64,000 nt of DNA from positions 38,549 through 102,548 of the forward strand of contig JADGDM010000005.1 in NCBI GenBank assembly GCA_016744905.1, in the 5' to 3' direction. Shown in pieces: positions 28,181-36,434 of the stretch. The position numbers were made by a program, and so were the translations under genes. Each line of letters begins with the position of its first letter. The stretch's first letter is position 1. The stretch comes from Sulfurimonadaceae bacterium. Lineage in GTDB: Bacteria > Campylobacterota > Campylobacteria > Campylobacterales > Sulfurimonadaceae. The notes beneath the pieces were generated by a model, which was not told the DNA's origin, searched no databases, and saw nothing but the letters and a program-made list of their open reading frames with translations.

Positions 28181-29833
28181 ATGGAAAAAACATTTTCTTT
28201 TACTAAAAAATCAATCTTATTTTTATTGTTATTTTTAGGTACTTTTAGTGGTGCATTTTTCTGGATGACCTATACACAATCACAAGAAGTTAAAAACACT
28301 GGCCCGTATCTTCTTACGGCGGATGATAAATTTCTCTACTTTAATGTTAACGATACGCTTTATGAAAGTGATGTGGATGGAAATATTATTGCTTCTTCTA
28401 CTTTTAAACATTTGGACCTAAAAAAACCGCTAGCAGATATTCATGTATACAAGGGAATTTTATATGTCTTAGAGGGAAAAACCAAAACTCTAAAAAGTTG
28501 TAATCTTGAAGAAAACCGTTGTGAATTTATCTTAAAAGCCAAAGCAAAACGAAATCAAGGTGCATTAAAGATGGCCTTTGATGAAAATACCAGCGCGCTC
28601 TATATTGCCAACAGTGGAGAGCATCGCATAGATGTTTACGATCTTAAAACCCAAGTTTCACACCGTTTTATGACCATGGAAAAACTTGATTTTCCTAATG
28701 CTATATTGATTGAAGAAGATAAAATAATCATCGCAGATTCAAATAACAATAGAGTGCTCACCTTAGACAAAAAGGGCAATATCCTCTCTAGTTTTAGTGT
28801 CAAAAGCGATGTGGGAACGGCGGGTTTAAAAAGAGCGTTAAAATTGGCCCATGCGCAAGATGGTTCATGGTGGAGTATTAACTCTGATATCTATTATGAT
28901 GAACGTGAAGTGATTCATTATGATTCGAAAGGCAGCGCACTAGAAATATTTCATGCTGAAGGGGTGAGTAAACTTTCTCAGCTTACACGTTTCAATGAGA
29001 AGATTATACTTTCTGATTATTTAGGATTTAAACTCTATGTTTTAAAGAGTAATTCTGAGATGAAAGAGTTTTCGAGTATCTTAATCAATACAGAGTTAGA
29101 TAAATATCGAAAAGAGCGTCACTTCTGGATTAATCAAAAATACACGACATATTTTTTATTTTTTCTCTCAGCTGTTTTTGCTTTACTGACCCTGTTTTCT
29201 GATGCAAAAGATAAAAAAATAGTAGAAGATGACGTCGAAATAGAGATAGAAAAAAGTGCTAAGTCTGAGAGTATAGATCTCTCTACATTAACCTTACTTG
29301 AAGTGGATAATCATGGATATGTATGGTTGAAACCAAAAAAATCTTTTGTGAACTTAATGCGATATGGATTGCCTATTGTGGGACTAATTATTTTCACAAC
29401 GATGTATATCGTTCGCAATGGGATACTCGAATCTAATTTTCAGATGAAAATAGTTTTTATCCTTTTCTCTATTTTGATTTTAGGGATGATGCTTTTGTCT
29501 AAGAAAATAAGTGAAGTTATTATTGGAACAAATGGCAAGGATATTATTATTAGAGATGTTTTTGGACGTATTGGAGAGGTGTCTGCAGGTCAGGTAGAAT
29601 TTAATAGTATACGTTTAAAAGCAGGGGATGCTACTTTGGGTCTGGGAAATCAAGAAAACGCTGTCTTCTCTCAAAAAGAGTTAGATACTTATATCTTCCC
29701 TTTATTGAGAGAGGATATGAAAATTGATGAAGTGAAGTTGATATTGCGTAATCTTAAAACTTTCGATTTTAAAACTTATGCTGGAATTATTGTGAGTATT
29801 ATTTTATTGATTGTGATTCTAGGAGCAAAATAA
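28181..29833 (+). CDS. Membrane-anchored protein with NHL-like beta-propeller, function unknown
   Basis: I do not recognise a named family. The 550 residues start with a membrane anchor (about 10-30), followed by an extracytoplasmic region (about 40-320) with propeller-like repeats (ALYIANSGEHRIDVYDL, KIIIADSNNNRVLTLDKKGNI), a helix at about 322-342, an acidic cytoplasmic linker, two more helices (about 393-441), a small soluble domain containing IGTNGKDIIIRDVFGRIGEVSAG, and a C-terminal helix. The layout suggests an envelope sensor or assembly factor. It follows accC after the hairpin and may have its own promoter. Confidence 0.65.
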   Translation: MEKTFSFTKKSILFLLLFLGTFSGAFFWMTYTQSQEVKNTGPYLLTADDKFLYFNVNDTLYESDVDGNIIASSTFKHLDLKKPLADIHVYKGILYVLEGKTKTLKSCNLEENRCEFILKAKAKRNQGALKMAFDENTSALYIANSGEHRIDVYDLKTQVSHRFMTMEKLDFPNAILIEEDKIIIADSNNNRVLTLDKKGNILSSFSVKSDVGTAGLKRALKLAHAQDGSWWSINSDIYYDEREVIHYDSKGSALEIFHAEGVSKLSQLTRFNEKIILSDYLGFKLYVLKSNSEMKEFSSILINTELDKYRKERHFWINQKYTTYFLFFLSAVFALLTLFSDAKDKKIVEDDVEIEIEKSAKSESIDLSTLTLLEVDNHGYVWLKPKKSFVNLMRYGLPIVGLIIFTTMYIVRNGILESNFQMKIVFILFSILILGMMLLSKKISEVIIGTNGKDIIIRDVFGRIGEVSAGQVEFNSIRLKAGDATLGLGNQENAVFSQKELDTYIFPLLREDMKIDEVKLILRNLKTFDFKTYAGIIVSIILLIVILGAK

Positions 29834-29840
29834 AAAGAGT

Positions 29841-30692
29841 TTAAAAATCCTTCCCGCTAGGAAGTCTTAACATCTGAATATCTGCTTTCAAGCGTGCACG
29901 TGCAAAATAGTCATCTAAAACATTAGCGCGCTGAGCACCCATAATGATATTTTTTATCTGTGCCTTAAGGGCATCAAAGCTTTGAGCACTCTCGCCTATT
30001 TTCTCTTTCATATAAAAGCTCATAAATCCCCCTTGAGGATTGGGAATGATTTGAGTGAAAGCACCTTGTTTAGTGTTTTGTAACACTGTTGCGAGTTGAG
30101 GATTTACTTTTGCATGTTCAATGGAGGCGTTGTCTGATTTAATTTCTGGAGAGTAGAACATAGGGTTGTCAATTTTTTCTTGAAGACGTGCCTTATCACC
30201 TGTCATGTAAACGACTACTTCGTAGCGTTCTGGATGGGTAAATTCATTTTTATGCATCTCATAATACTCATTCATTTCATCACTACTAGGCTCGGCCATA
30301 GATGAGTAAGCGATAGAGCTGTAGAGTTTTTGATTTAAAAGTTTCTCTTTAATTTTAATTTTGAACTGTGCTTCACTAAGGTGATTTGATTCTTGAACGG
30401 CGTTATAAAGTTCTAACATACTCATTTTGTTTTGTTCTGCCATCTGTTCGATGTCGGCATAAACTTCTTTACGCGTTACTTGTAAGTTGCGTGTCTCTAT
30501 CTCTAGATCTTCCAATTTTTTACGAATTAAAATTTGGACGGCTTTGTCTTCATCTACTTTAGCCTCATTCATCATTGCTTTAACTTCGTAAAGACTAATA
30601 GGGGAGTCTTTAACTAAGATGGCAACTCCATCAACAACTCTGGCTTCCAGCGCGCTCAGTAAAAGTAAAAAAGTAAATAATATTTTTTTCAT
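29841..30692 (-). CDS. SurA/PpiC-type periplasmic peptidyl-prolyl isomerase or chaperone
   Basis: A 283-residue exported protein: signal peptide ending ALEA-RVVDGVA, a SurA-type N-terminal helical domain (VDGVAILVKDSPISLYEV, EDKAVQILIRKKLEDLEIE), and a weakly conserved PpiC rotamase-like region (HPERYEVVVYM ... IIPNPQGGFMSFYM). It likely helps outer-membrane proteins fold. The start at 30692 follows GAG seven bases upstream. An equivalent gene sits between accC and gltX in C. jejuni, supporting orthology. Confidence 0.78.
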   Translation of the reverse strand: MKKILFTFLLLLSALEARVVDGVAILVKDSPISLYEVKAMMNEAKVDEDKAVQILIRKKLEDLEIETRNLQVTRKEVYADIEQMAEQNKMSMLELYNAVQESNHLSEAQFKIKIKEKLLNQKLYSSIAYSSMAEPSSDEMNEYYEMHKNEFTHPERYEVVVYMTGDKARLQEKIDNPMFYSPEIKSDNASIEHAKVNPQLATVLQNTKQGAFTQIIPNPQGGFMSFYMKEKIGESAQSFDALKAQIKNIIMGAQRANVLDDYFARARLKADIQMLRLPSGKDF

Positions 30693-30781
30693 GTAAATCT
30701 CATTTGTAGTTAATTGGCGCATTTTACCCATTTTTAACTACTAATTGACTAAAATGGCGCAATTGAAAAAAAGGCAAAACT

Positions 30782-32173
30782 ATGACTGTAACACGCTTCG
30801 CACCGAGTCCTACGGGATATCTTCATATTGGAGGACTACGTACCGCACTTTTTAGCTACCTATGGGCTAAAGTAAATGGGGGTAAATTTGTACTTCGTAT
30901 TGAAGATACGGATGAAAAACGTAATTCAAAAGAAGCGGCGCAAGCTATTGTTGATGCATTTGCATGGTTGGGTTTTGAGCATGATGGTGAGATTACCTAT
31001 CAGTCTCAAAGAAAAGAGATTTATGCCAAGTATGTGCAACAACTTCTTGATGAGGGTAAGGCATATAAATGTTACATGAGTCGTGAAGAGTTAGACGAAA
31101 TTCGTGAGCAGCAAGAAGCCAATAACGAACGTCGTCGTTATAATGGAAAGTACCGTAATTTTGAAGGAACACCACCAGAGGGTGTTGAGCCAGTTATTCG
31201 TATCAAGGCACCTGAGTCTGGAACTATTGTTGTGCATGATGGTATCAAAGGTGATGTAAGCTTTGAGGCGCAAGATATTTTAGATGACTTTATCATAGCG
31301 CGCTCAGATGGGGCTGCGACGTATAACTTTGTTGTAGCGATTGATGATGCATTGATGGGGATTAATGAAGTTGTTCGTGGCGATGATCACCTTTCAAATA
31401 CACCTAAGCAGATGATAGTTTATGAAGCACTTGGTTTTGACTTGCCTAAGTTTTATCATGTTCCTATGATTCACAATGAAAATGGTAAAAAACTTTCAAA
31501 ACGTGATGGGGCTACGGATGTTATGGAATATAAAGCGATGGGTTATACGCCTGAGTCTTTACTTAATTTTTTAGTACGTCTAGGTTGGTCTCATGGCGAT
31601 CAAGAGATCTTCTCTATGGATGAGATGCTTAAACTTTTTAACCCAAAAGATATCAACAAGTCAGCATCTATTTACAATACTGAAAAATTAAACTGGCTCA
31701 GCGCGCACTACATCAAAAATATGCCAAATGATGATTTAGCAGTACTTTTAGAAGAGTATGGAATTATGTTAACGTCTCATGATAAAAAAGAGATTGTTTT
31801 AGATGCACTTAAAGAGCGCGCTAAGACACTTAAAGAGTTGGCTGATTTGGTAAACGAAGTATTGACTGCGCCTATCGAGTATGAAGAAAAAGCAATGAAG
31901 AAAGCCTTTAAAGGAAATGCACTAGAAGTTCTTACTGCATTTGCAGATAAGGTAAATGCTTCAATTGAACTACACCTTCCATCTGATTATCATACTTTAA
32001 TGGAAGCGACGATTACTGAACTTGAAGTGGGATTTGGAAAGATTGGTCAACCTCTACGTGTGGCACTACTTGGAAAGTTAAGTGGTCCAGGTTTGGATGA
32101 CGTGATGGCGATTATTGGTAAAGATGAAACATTATTGCGCATAGAAAATCTGAAAAAAGTAGTAGAAGAATAA
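30782..32173 (+). CDS. gltX: Glutamyl-tRNA synthetase
   Basis: Charges tRNA with glutamate. The class I motifs are present: PSPTGYLHIGGLRTAL (HIGH-type) near residue 10 and KKLSKRDG (KMSKS-type) near 240, with a 463-residue length. Campylobacterota carry two GltX paralogues, one acting on tRNA-Gln ahead of GatCAB; the neighbourhood with malic enzyme and accC points to the locus called gltX2 in C. jejuni, but specificity is not readable here. Malic enzyme follows after 59 bases. Confidence 0.95.
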   Translation: MTVTRFAPSPTGYLHIGGLRTALFSYLWAKVNGGKFVLRIEDTDEKRNSKEAAQAIVDAFAWLGFEHDGEITYQSQRKEIYAKYVQQLLDEGKAYKCYMSREELDEIREQQEANNERRRYNGKYRNFEGTPPEGVEPVIRIKAPESGTIVVHDGIKGDVSFEAQDILDDFIIARSDGAATYNFVVAIDDALMGINEVVRGDDHLSNTPKQMIVYEALGFDLPKFYHVPMIHNENGKKLSKRDGATDVMEYKAMGYTPESLLNFLVRLGWSHGDQEIFSMDEMLKLFNPKDINKSASIYNTEKLNWLSAHYIKNMPNDDLAVLLEEYGIMLTSHDKKEIVLDALKERAKTLKELADLVNEVLTAPIEYEEKAMKKAFKGNALEVLTAFADKVNASIELHLPSDYHTLMEATITELEVGFGKIGQPLRVALLGKLSGPGLDDVMAIIGKDETLLRIENLKKVVEE

Positions 32174-32232
32174 TTAAATCTAATATAGAGTAAATTTTTA
32201 GTATAATTTCAAAAATATTTTAAGGACATCAA

Positions 32233-33495
32233 ATGGGCTTCACCGAATTAGAACAAAAAGCACTAGACTACCACGAGTTTCCAAAAGCTGGAAAAATATC
32301 TGTTGAGGCTATTAAAGGCATGGAAACACAAGCTGATTTGGCGATGGCATACACTCCAGGTGTAGCAGTTCCATGTTTAGAGATAGAAAAAGAGAAGGCA
32401 AATGCATATCGTTATACTGCTAAAGGAAACTTGGTTGCGGTTATCACAAATGGCACAGCAGTTCTTGGTCTTGGTGATATTGGCGCGCTGGCTTCTAAAC
32501 CAGTAATGGAAGGAAAAGGTGTTTTATTTAAAAAATTCTCTGATCTTGACTCATTTGACATCGAAGTAGATACTAAAGATGTTGATAAGTTTGTTGAAAC
32601 TTGTGCACTTATTGGTGAAACTTTTGGTGGTATTAACCTTGAAGACATCAAAGCACCTGAGTGTTTTGAAATTGAACGTCGTGTAATCGAAGCACTTGAT
32701 ATTCCCGTTATGCATGATGATCAACATGGTACAGCGGTAATTTCAACTGCAGGAATCATCAATGTTTGTCACATCAAAAACATCGAAATCAGCTCACTTA
32801 AAATTGTTGTTGTTGGTGCAGGTGCGGCAGCAATCTCTTGTGCAAGATTGTATAAAGAACTTGGAGCAAAAGATATCTACATGATCGACTCTAAGGGTGT
32901 GATTCATGATGAGCGTAACGACTTAAATGAGTACAAACAAGAGTTTGCAGTTAAAGGTGCATGTACACAATCAGAAGCATTTAAAGATGCAAATGTAGTG
33001 GTAGGTCTTTCACGTCCAGGTACTTTTTCAGTTGAAGACATTAAGTTAATGGCAGCTAACCCAACTATCATGACTTTAGCAAATCCTACACCAGAAATTT
33101 TCCCTGATGATGTAAGAGCAGCGCGTCCAGATGCCATTATCGCAACAGGCCGTTCAGATTTTGCTAACCAAGTAAATAATGTTTTAGGTTTTCCATTTAT
33201 CTTCCGTGGAGCAATGGACGTACGTTCTAAAGCAATCAATACTGAGATGAAATTGGCTGCTGCAAATGCTTTAGCTGAGTTAACACGTCAAGAAGTACCT
33301 GCATATTTAAATGAAATCTACAAGACAACAATCGAATTTGGTCCAGAATATATTATTCCTAAACCATTTGATAAACGTCTTATCGTAGAAATTTCATCAG
33401 CAGTTGCTCAAGCTGCAGTAGATAGTGGTGTAGCACAAGTTGAAAACTTTGATATCAATGAATACAAAAAAGAGTTAGCAGCGCGCAGAGACTAA
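32233..33495 (+). CDS. Malic enzyme (short, MaeB-like without PTA domain)
   Basis: Oxidatively decarboxylates malate to pyruvate with NAD(P). The 420 residues show YTPGVAVPCLEIE, the catalytic region VITNGTAVLGLGDIGALASKPVMEGK, metal-site EDIKAPECFEIERR and MHDDQHGTAVI, and the Rossmann stretch VVGAGAAAISCARL. The phosphotransacetylase extension of full MaeB is absent. TATAAT about 30 bases upstream suggests its own promoter in addition to gltX read-through. Confidence 0.93.
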   Translation: MGFTELEQKALDYHEFPKAGKISVEAIKGMETQADLAMAYTPGVAVPCLEIEKEKANAYRYTAKGNLVAVITNGTAVLGLGDIGALASKPVMEGKGVLFKKFSDLDSFDIEVDTKDVDKFVETCALIGETFGGINLEDIKAPECFEIERRVIEALDIPVMHDDQHGTAVISTAGIINVCHIKNIEISSLKIVVVGAGAAAISCARLYKELGAKDIYMIDSKGVIHDERNDLNEYKQEFAVKGACTQSEAFKDANVVVGLSRPGTFSVEDIKLMAANPTIMTLANPTPEIFPDDVRAARPDAIIATGRSDFANQVNNVLGFPFIFRGAMDVRSKAINTEMKLAAANALAELTRQEVPAYLNEIYKTTIEFGPEYIIPKPFDKRLIVEISSAVAQAAVDSGVAQVENFDINEYKKELAARRD

Positions 33496-33510
33496 TCGTT
33501 TACTTCTATC

Positions 33511-33612
33511 TTAACCTAGAGCTTCTAAGCGCATGAATAATGTCTTCAGAAGCTCTAACTTCTCTTCATCGATAGTAATGTCGAGACAATCTTTCAAAAC
33601 CTTGCTTTCCAA
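33511..33612 (-). CDS. Possible small protein or 3' gene remnant, 33 residues
   Basis: A minus-strand frame from TTG gives an amphipathic, charged peptide (DITIDEEKLELLKTLFMRLEALG at its end) with codon use like the neighbours. No convincing ribosome binding site precedes the TTG, and the frame is closed upstream, so it may be the surviving tail of a lost gene. It also contains the arms AGAGCTTCT/AGAAGCTCT of an inverted repeat. I cannot assign a family. Confidence 0.25.
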   Translation of the reverse strand: MESKVLKDCLDITIDEEKLELLKTLFMRLEALG

Positions 33613-33621
33613 AATCACAAG

Positions 33622-33657
33622 TTACTAATTATTAGTAAGAAATATATAAAGTATAAT
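33622..33657 (+). promoter_or_regulatory. Promoter of the thioredoxin gene with a 17-base palindrome
   Basis: A perfect palindrome TTACTAATTATTAGTAA (33622-33638) lies over the expected -35 position, followed by TATAAT at 33652-33657. The arrangement suggests repression by a dimeric regulator. The sequence resembles sites of redox-sensing MarR/HxlR-type or Fur-type regulators, but the regulator is unknown. Confidence 0.5.
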
Positions 33658-33699
33658 GTGTCATAATATTACTTACATAAAAACAATGAGGACATAAAA

Positions 33700-34074
33700 A
33701 TGGCAACAGTAGAATTATCAGAAAAAAACTTTAACGAGACTATCGAAAATAATGATATCGTGATTATTGATTTTTGGGCACCTTGGTGTGGTCCTTGTAA
33801 ATCATTTGGTCCGATTTATGAAAAAACGTCAGAACAGTATCCAGATATCGTTTTTGGTAAGATAAACACTGAAGATGAGCAAGCTTTAGGTGGTCACTTT
33901 CAAATTCGTTCGATTCCAACAACAATGATTTTGAGAGAGAATATTGTTCTTTTTCAACAACCAGGTGTTATGCAAGAAGAAGGACTTAAAGACATTATTA
34001 GACAGGTTCAAGAACTTGATATGAATGAAGTACGCGCCGAAGTAGCTAAAGAACAGGCAGCAGAAAACGCTTAA
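33700..34074 (+). CDS. Thioredoxin-family protein
   Basis: A 124-residue cytoplasmic thioredoxin with the active site WCGPC (Cys30 and Cys33) and the cis-proline loop SIPTTMIL. It is slightly longer than TrxA at the C-terminus (extra Ala/Glu-rich helix), as in several Campylobacterota Trx2-like proteins. It reduces disulfides, probably with thioredoxin reductase encoded elsewhere. It overlaps convergent coaE by four bases, and a palindromic operator lies upstream. Confidence 0.9.
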   Translation: MATVELSEKNFNETIENNDIVIIDFWAPWCGPCKSFGPIYEKTSEQYPDIVFGKINTEDEQALGGHFQIRSIPTTMILRENIVLFQQPGVMQEEGLKDIIRQVQELDMNEVRAEVAKEQAAENA

Positions 34075-34670
34075 GGAAGATATTTTTCCTTAATTTTCTC
34101 TACAAACTCCTCACACTCCGCTTGGAGATGTTTGAGGTTTTTTGAATTATCTATCACCCAGTTAGCGCGCTTCTTTTTCTCTTCTATATCTAATTGTGAA
34201 TTCATTCTATTGAGTGACTCTTCTTCACTGTACTTATTTCTTTTAATAAAACGATCAAGTTGTACATCTCTAGGTGTATAAACAACCACACTCTCTTGAA
34301 TATCATAGTTATTATTTTCAAAAAATAGAGGAATATCAATAAGGTAGGGAAATTTAAAACCATCTTGTTTGATACTTTGTGCTTCTATCTCTTCTTTGAT
34401 AAGAGGATGCAAAAAATCTTCTAACTTTTTCTTAGCTGACTCATCTGAGAATATTATTTTCCCCAGTTCAGGACGATTGACTTTTCCCTTTGAGGTGATA
34501 AAATCTTTTGAGAAGTTTTGCTCAACCCAAGCGGTGTTGGCATCTAAAATTTTGTGTGAGATGGCATCTGCGTCAATAACGCGCATACCGTGAAGAGCCA
34601 TAAGAGAGGCAACGGTACTTTTCCCCGTTGCAATACCTCCCGTTAGGGCGATAGCATATTCATAAGCCAT
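34071..34670 (-). CDS. coaE: Dephospho-CoA kinase
   Basis: Last step of coenzyme A synthesis: phosphorylates the 3'-OH of dephospho-CoA. The 199 residues contain the P-loop GGIATGKST, the acceptor region RVIDADAISH, LIDIPLFFEN and the lid YSEEESLNRMNSQ. It is followed upstream by a spermidine-synthase-like gene and by divergent purM, the purM-coaE pairing being known in C. jejuni. Confidence 0.95.
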   Translation of the reverse strand: MAYEYAIALTGGIATGKSTVASLMALHGMRVIDADAISHKILDANTAWVEQNFSKDFITSKGKVNRPELGKIIFSDESAKKKLEDFLHPLIKEEIEAQSIKQDGFKFPYLIDIPLFFENNNYDIQESVVVYTPRDVQLDRFIKRNKYSEEESLNRMNSQLDIEEKKKRANWVIDNSKNLKHLQAECEEFVEKIKEKYLP

Positions 34671-34693
34671 CTTAAATCCTTATAATATTTAAA

Positions 34694-35239
34694 TTAGTTT
34701 CGGATTATACCTAAGTAAGACTTTCTTATATAATTTGGCATTGCAAATACTGCTGGGTGGATGTCGCAGTTGTAGTATTGTTGACCCTCTAATAAATCAG
34801 TTCTGTGAAGAATGATGTCTGCTGTTGGGTGATACTCTTTTGATGCTAAAAGAAGTGTTGTGTTGTTTCCTACATTGTATGGCATGATGATTTTGAAGTA
34901 GTTACCTAAAACTTGCATCACTGTAGTATTTGCTGCAACTTCTTCAAGATCTGGATGCTGCATTGCAAGCATTCCATCAACTGTGAGTGCGCGATTAACG
35001 TGCGCTAGAAGTGCTGCGTCTGTTGAGCTTTCAAGTAAAACAACATCAAAAGATGCATCTGCTAAATCTCTGGCTGCATCTATTGTTGGTGCAACGGTTG
35101 TTACTTTTACGCCAGTATAGCGCGCTAGTTCTGCTGTAAAGATAGAAGCATCATTGCTCATTACTAAAACATTTTGAGGTTTTTTGTGGCTACATAGTGG
35201 AATATGAACCATCATTTCTGGATAGATGAAATCTTTCAT
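34694..35239 (-). CDS. Short spermidine-synthase-like (SpeE) protein
   Basis: The 181 residues are about 80-100 fewer than usual SpeE. A Rossmann-like core is recognisable (NVLVMSNDASIFTAEL ... VTTVAP ... FDVVLLESSTD) and the end resembles Campylobacterota SpeE (YYNCDIHPAVFAMPNYIRK). The classical GGGDG and catalytic Asp motifs are missing, so aminopropyltransferase activity is doubtful; it may be a divergent or non-catalytic member. It sits 24 bases upstream of coaE on the same strand. Confidence 0.6.
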   Translation of the reverse strand: MKDFIYPEMMVHIPLCSHKKPQNVLVMSNDASIFTAELARYTGVKVTTVAPTIDAARDLADASFDVVLLESSTDAALLAHVNRALTVDGMLAMQHPDLEEVAANTTVMQVLGNYFKIIMPYNVGNNTTLLLASKEYHPTADIILHRTDLLEGQQYYNCDIHPAVFAMPNYIRKSYLGIIRN

Positions 35240-35373
35240 TATTTAATACCTTTTAAATTCTTATTGGGATTTTATCATGAAAGTATTAAAGATTAATGAA
35301 ATGAAAAAGCTTTGTAAGTTTTTAAGCTAACTAATTTAGATATAATTGCGCACTTAAAATTTCGGAGAATTAC

Positions 35374-36369
35374 ATGAGTCAAATTAGCTACAAAGATGCT
35401 GGCGTCGATATAGATGCAGGAAACAGTTTTGTTGAAAACATTAAACCATTGGTAAAATCAACAAAAATTCCTGGTGTTCTGGGTGGAATCGGCTCTTTTG
35501 CAGGTGCGTTTGAACTTCCAAAAGGTTACAATGAGCCAGTTATGTTGGCAGCAACTGATGGAGTTGGTACCAAACTTAAGTTAGCAATTGATTCAGGTAT
35601 TTATGACACTGTTGGAATTGACCTTGTTGCTATGTGTGTGAATGATCTTATCTGTAACTTTGGAACACCTTCATTTTTCTTAGACTATTATGCAACGGGT
35701 AAACTTGAAGTTGAAGTGGCTACGGCTGTTGTTGGTGGAATAGCTGCGGGTTGTGTTGAAAGTGAATGTGCACTTATCGGTGGTGAAACAGCTGAGATGC
35801 CAGGTATGTACTCTGAAGATGATTTTGATTTGGCTGGTTTTGCAGTAGGTGTGGCAGAAAAGTCAGAGCTTGATAGACTCTCTCATGTAAGTGTTGGTGA
35901 TAAACTTATCGCACTTCCAAGTTCAGGTCTTCACTCAAATGGTTTTTCTCTAGCGCGCAAGGTTCTGTTTGAAAAAATGGAGTTGCCATTTGATACAGAT
36001 GTTAATGGTCAATCTTTAATTAAAACTCTTTTAACACCTACAAAACTGTATGTTAAAACATTTAAAAAACTGAAAAATAATATTCAAGCCTTAGCACATA
36101 TTACAGGTGGAGGTATCGTTGAGAACCTTCCACGTGTTCTTCCTGAAAATATGAAAGCAGTGGTTACGGAAGCTGATATTCGTGTTCTTCCTATCTTTGA
36201 TATTATTGGTGAGCATGTTGAGCGCGCTGAGATGTTCAGAGCATTTAATATGGGTGTAGGCATGGTTCTTGTTGTAAAACCTGAAAATGTTGATGCAGTT
36301 CTTGCTGAATCTGATGGGTATTTAATCGGTGAGATTGAAGCAGGTGAGCGCGAAGCAGTATTGGTTTAA
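35374..36369 (+). CDS. purM: Phosphoribosylformylglycinamidine cyclo-ligase (AIR synthetase)
   Basis: Fifth step of purine synthesis, closing the imidazole ring. The 331 residues include YKDAGVDIDAGN, GIGSFAGAFELP, TDGVGTKL, IGGETAEMPGMY, LHSNGFSLAR and HITGGGIVENLPRVLP. TATAAT near 35340 is a likely -10. It is divergent from the coaE unit and followed by signalling genes. Confidence 0.96.
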   Translation: MSQISYKDAGVDIDAGNSFVENIKPLVKSTKIPGVLGGIGSFAGAFELPKGYNEPVMLAATDGVGTKLKLAIDSGIYDTVGIDLVAMCVNDLICNFGTPSFFLDYYATGKLEVEVATAVVGGIAAGCVESECALIGGETAEMPGMYSEDDFDLAGFAVGVAEKSELDRLSHVSVGDKLIALPSSGLHSNGFSLARKVLFEKMELPFDTDVNGQSLIKTLLTPTKLYVKTFKKLKNNIQALAHITGGGIVENLPRVLPENMKAVVTEADIRVLPIFDIIGEHVERAEMFRAFNMGVGMVLVVKPENVDAVLAESDGYLIGEIEAGEREAVLV

Positions 36370-36401
36370 CTTCTACTAAGCATTTCCTTATACGCATTTA
36401 A

Positions 36402-36433
36402 CTATACTAGAGTACTTTAATACTCAGGTATAG
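36402..36433 (+). promoter_or_regulatory. Quasi-palindromic hairpin covering the ribosome binding site of the diguanylate cyclase
   Basis: Outer arms CTATAC/GTATAG and inner arms GAGTA/TACTC pair around CTTTAA with a 2x2 internal loop. The only Shine-Dalgarno-like AGG (36426-36428) before the ATG at 36435 is inside the fold, so translation could be reduced by the hairpin. It could instead be an operator or the purM terminator. Confidence 0.35.
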
Positions 36434-36434
36434 A

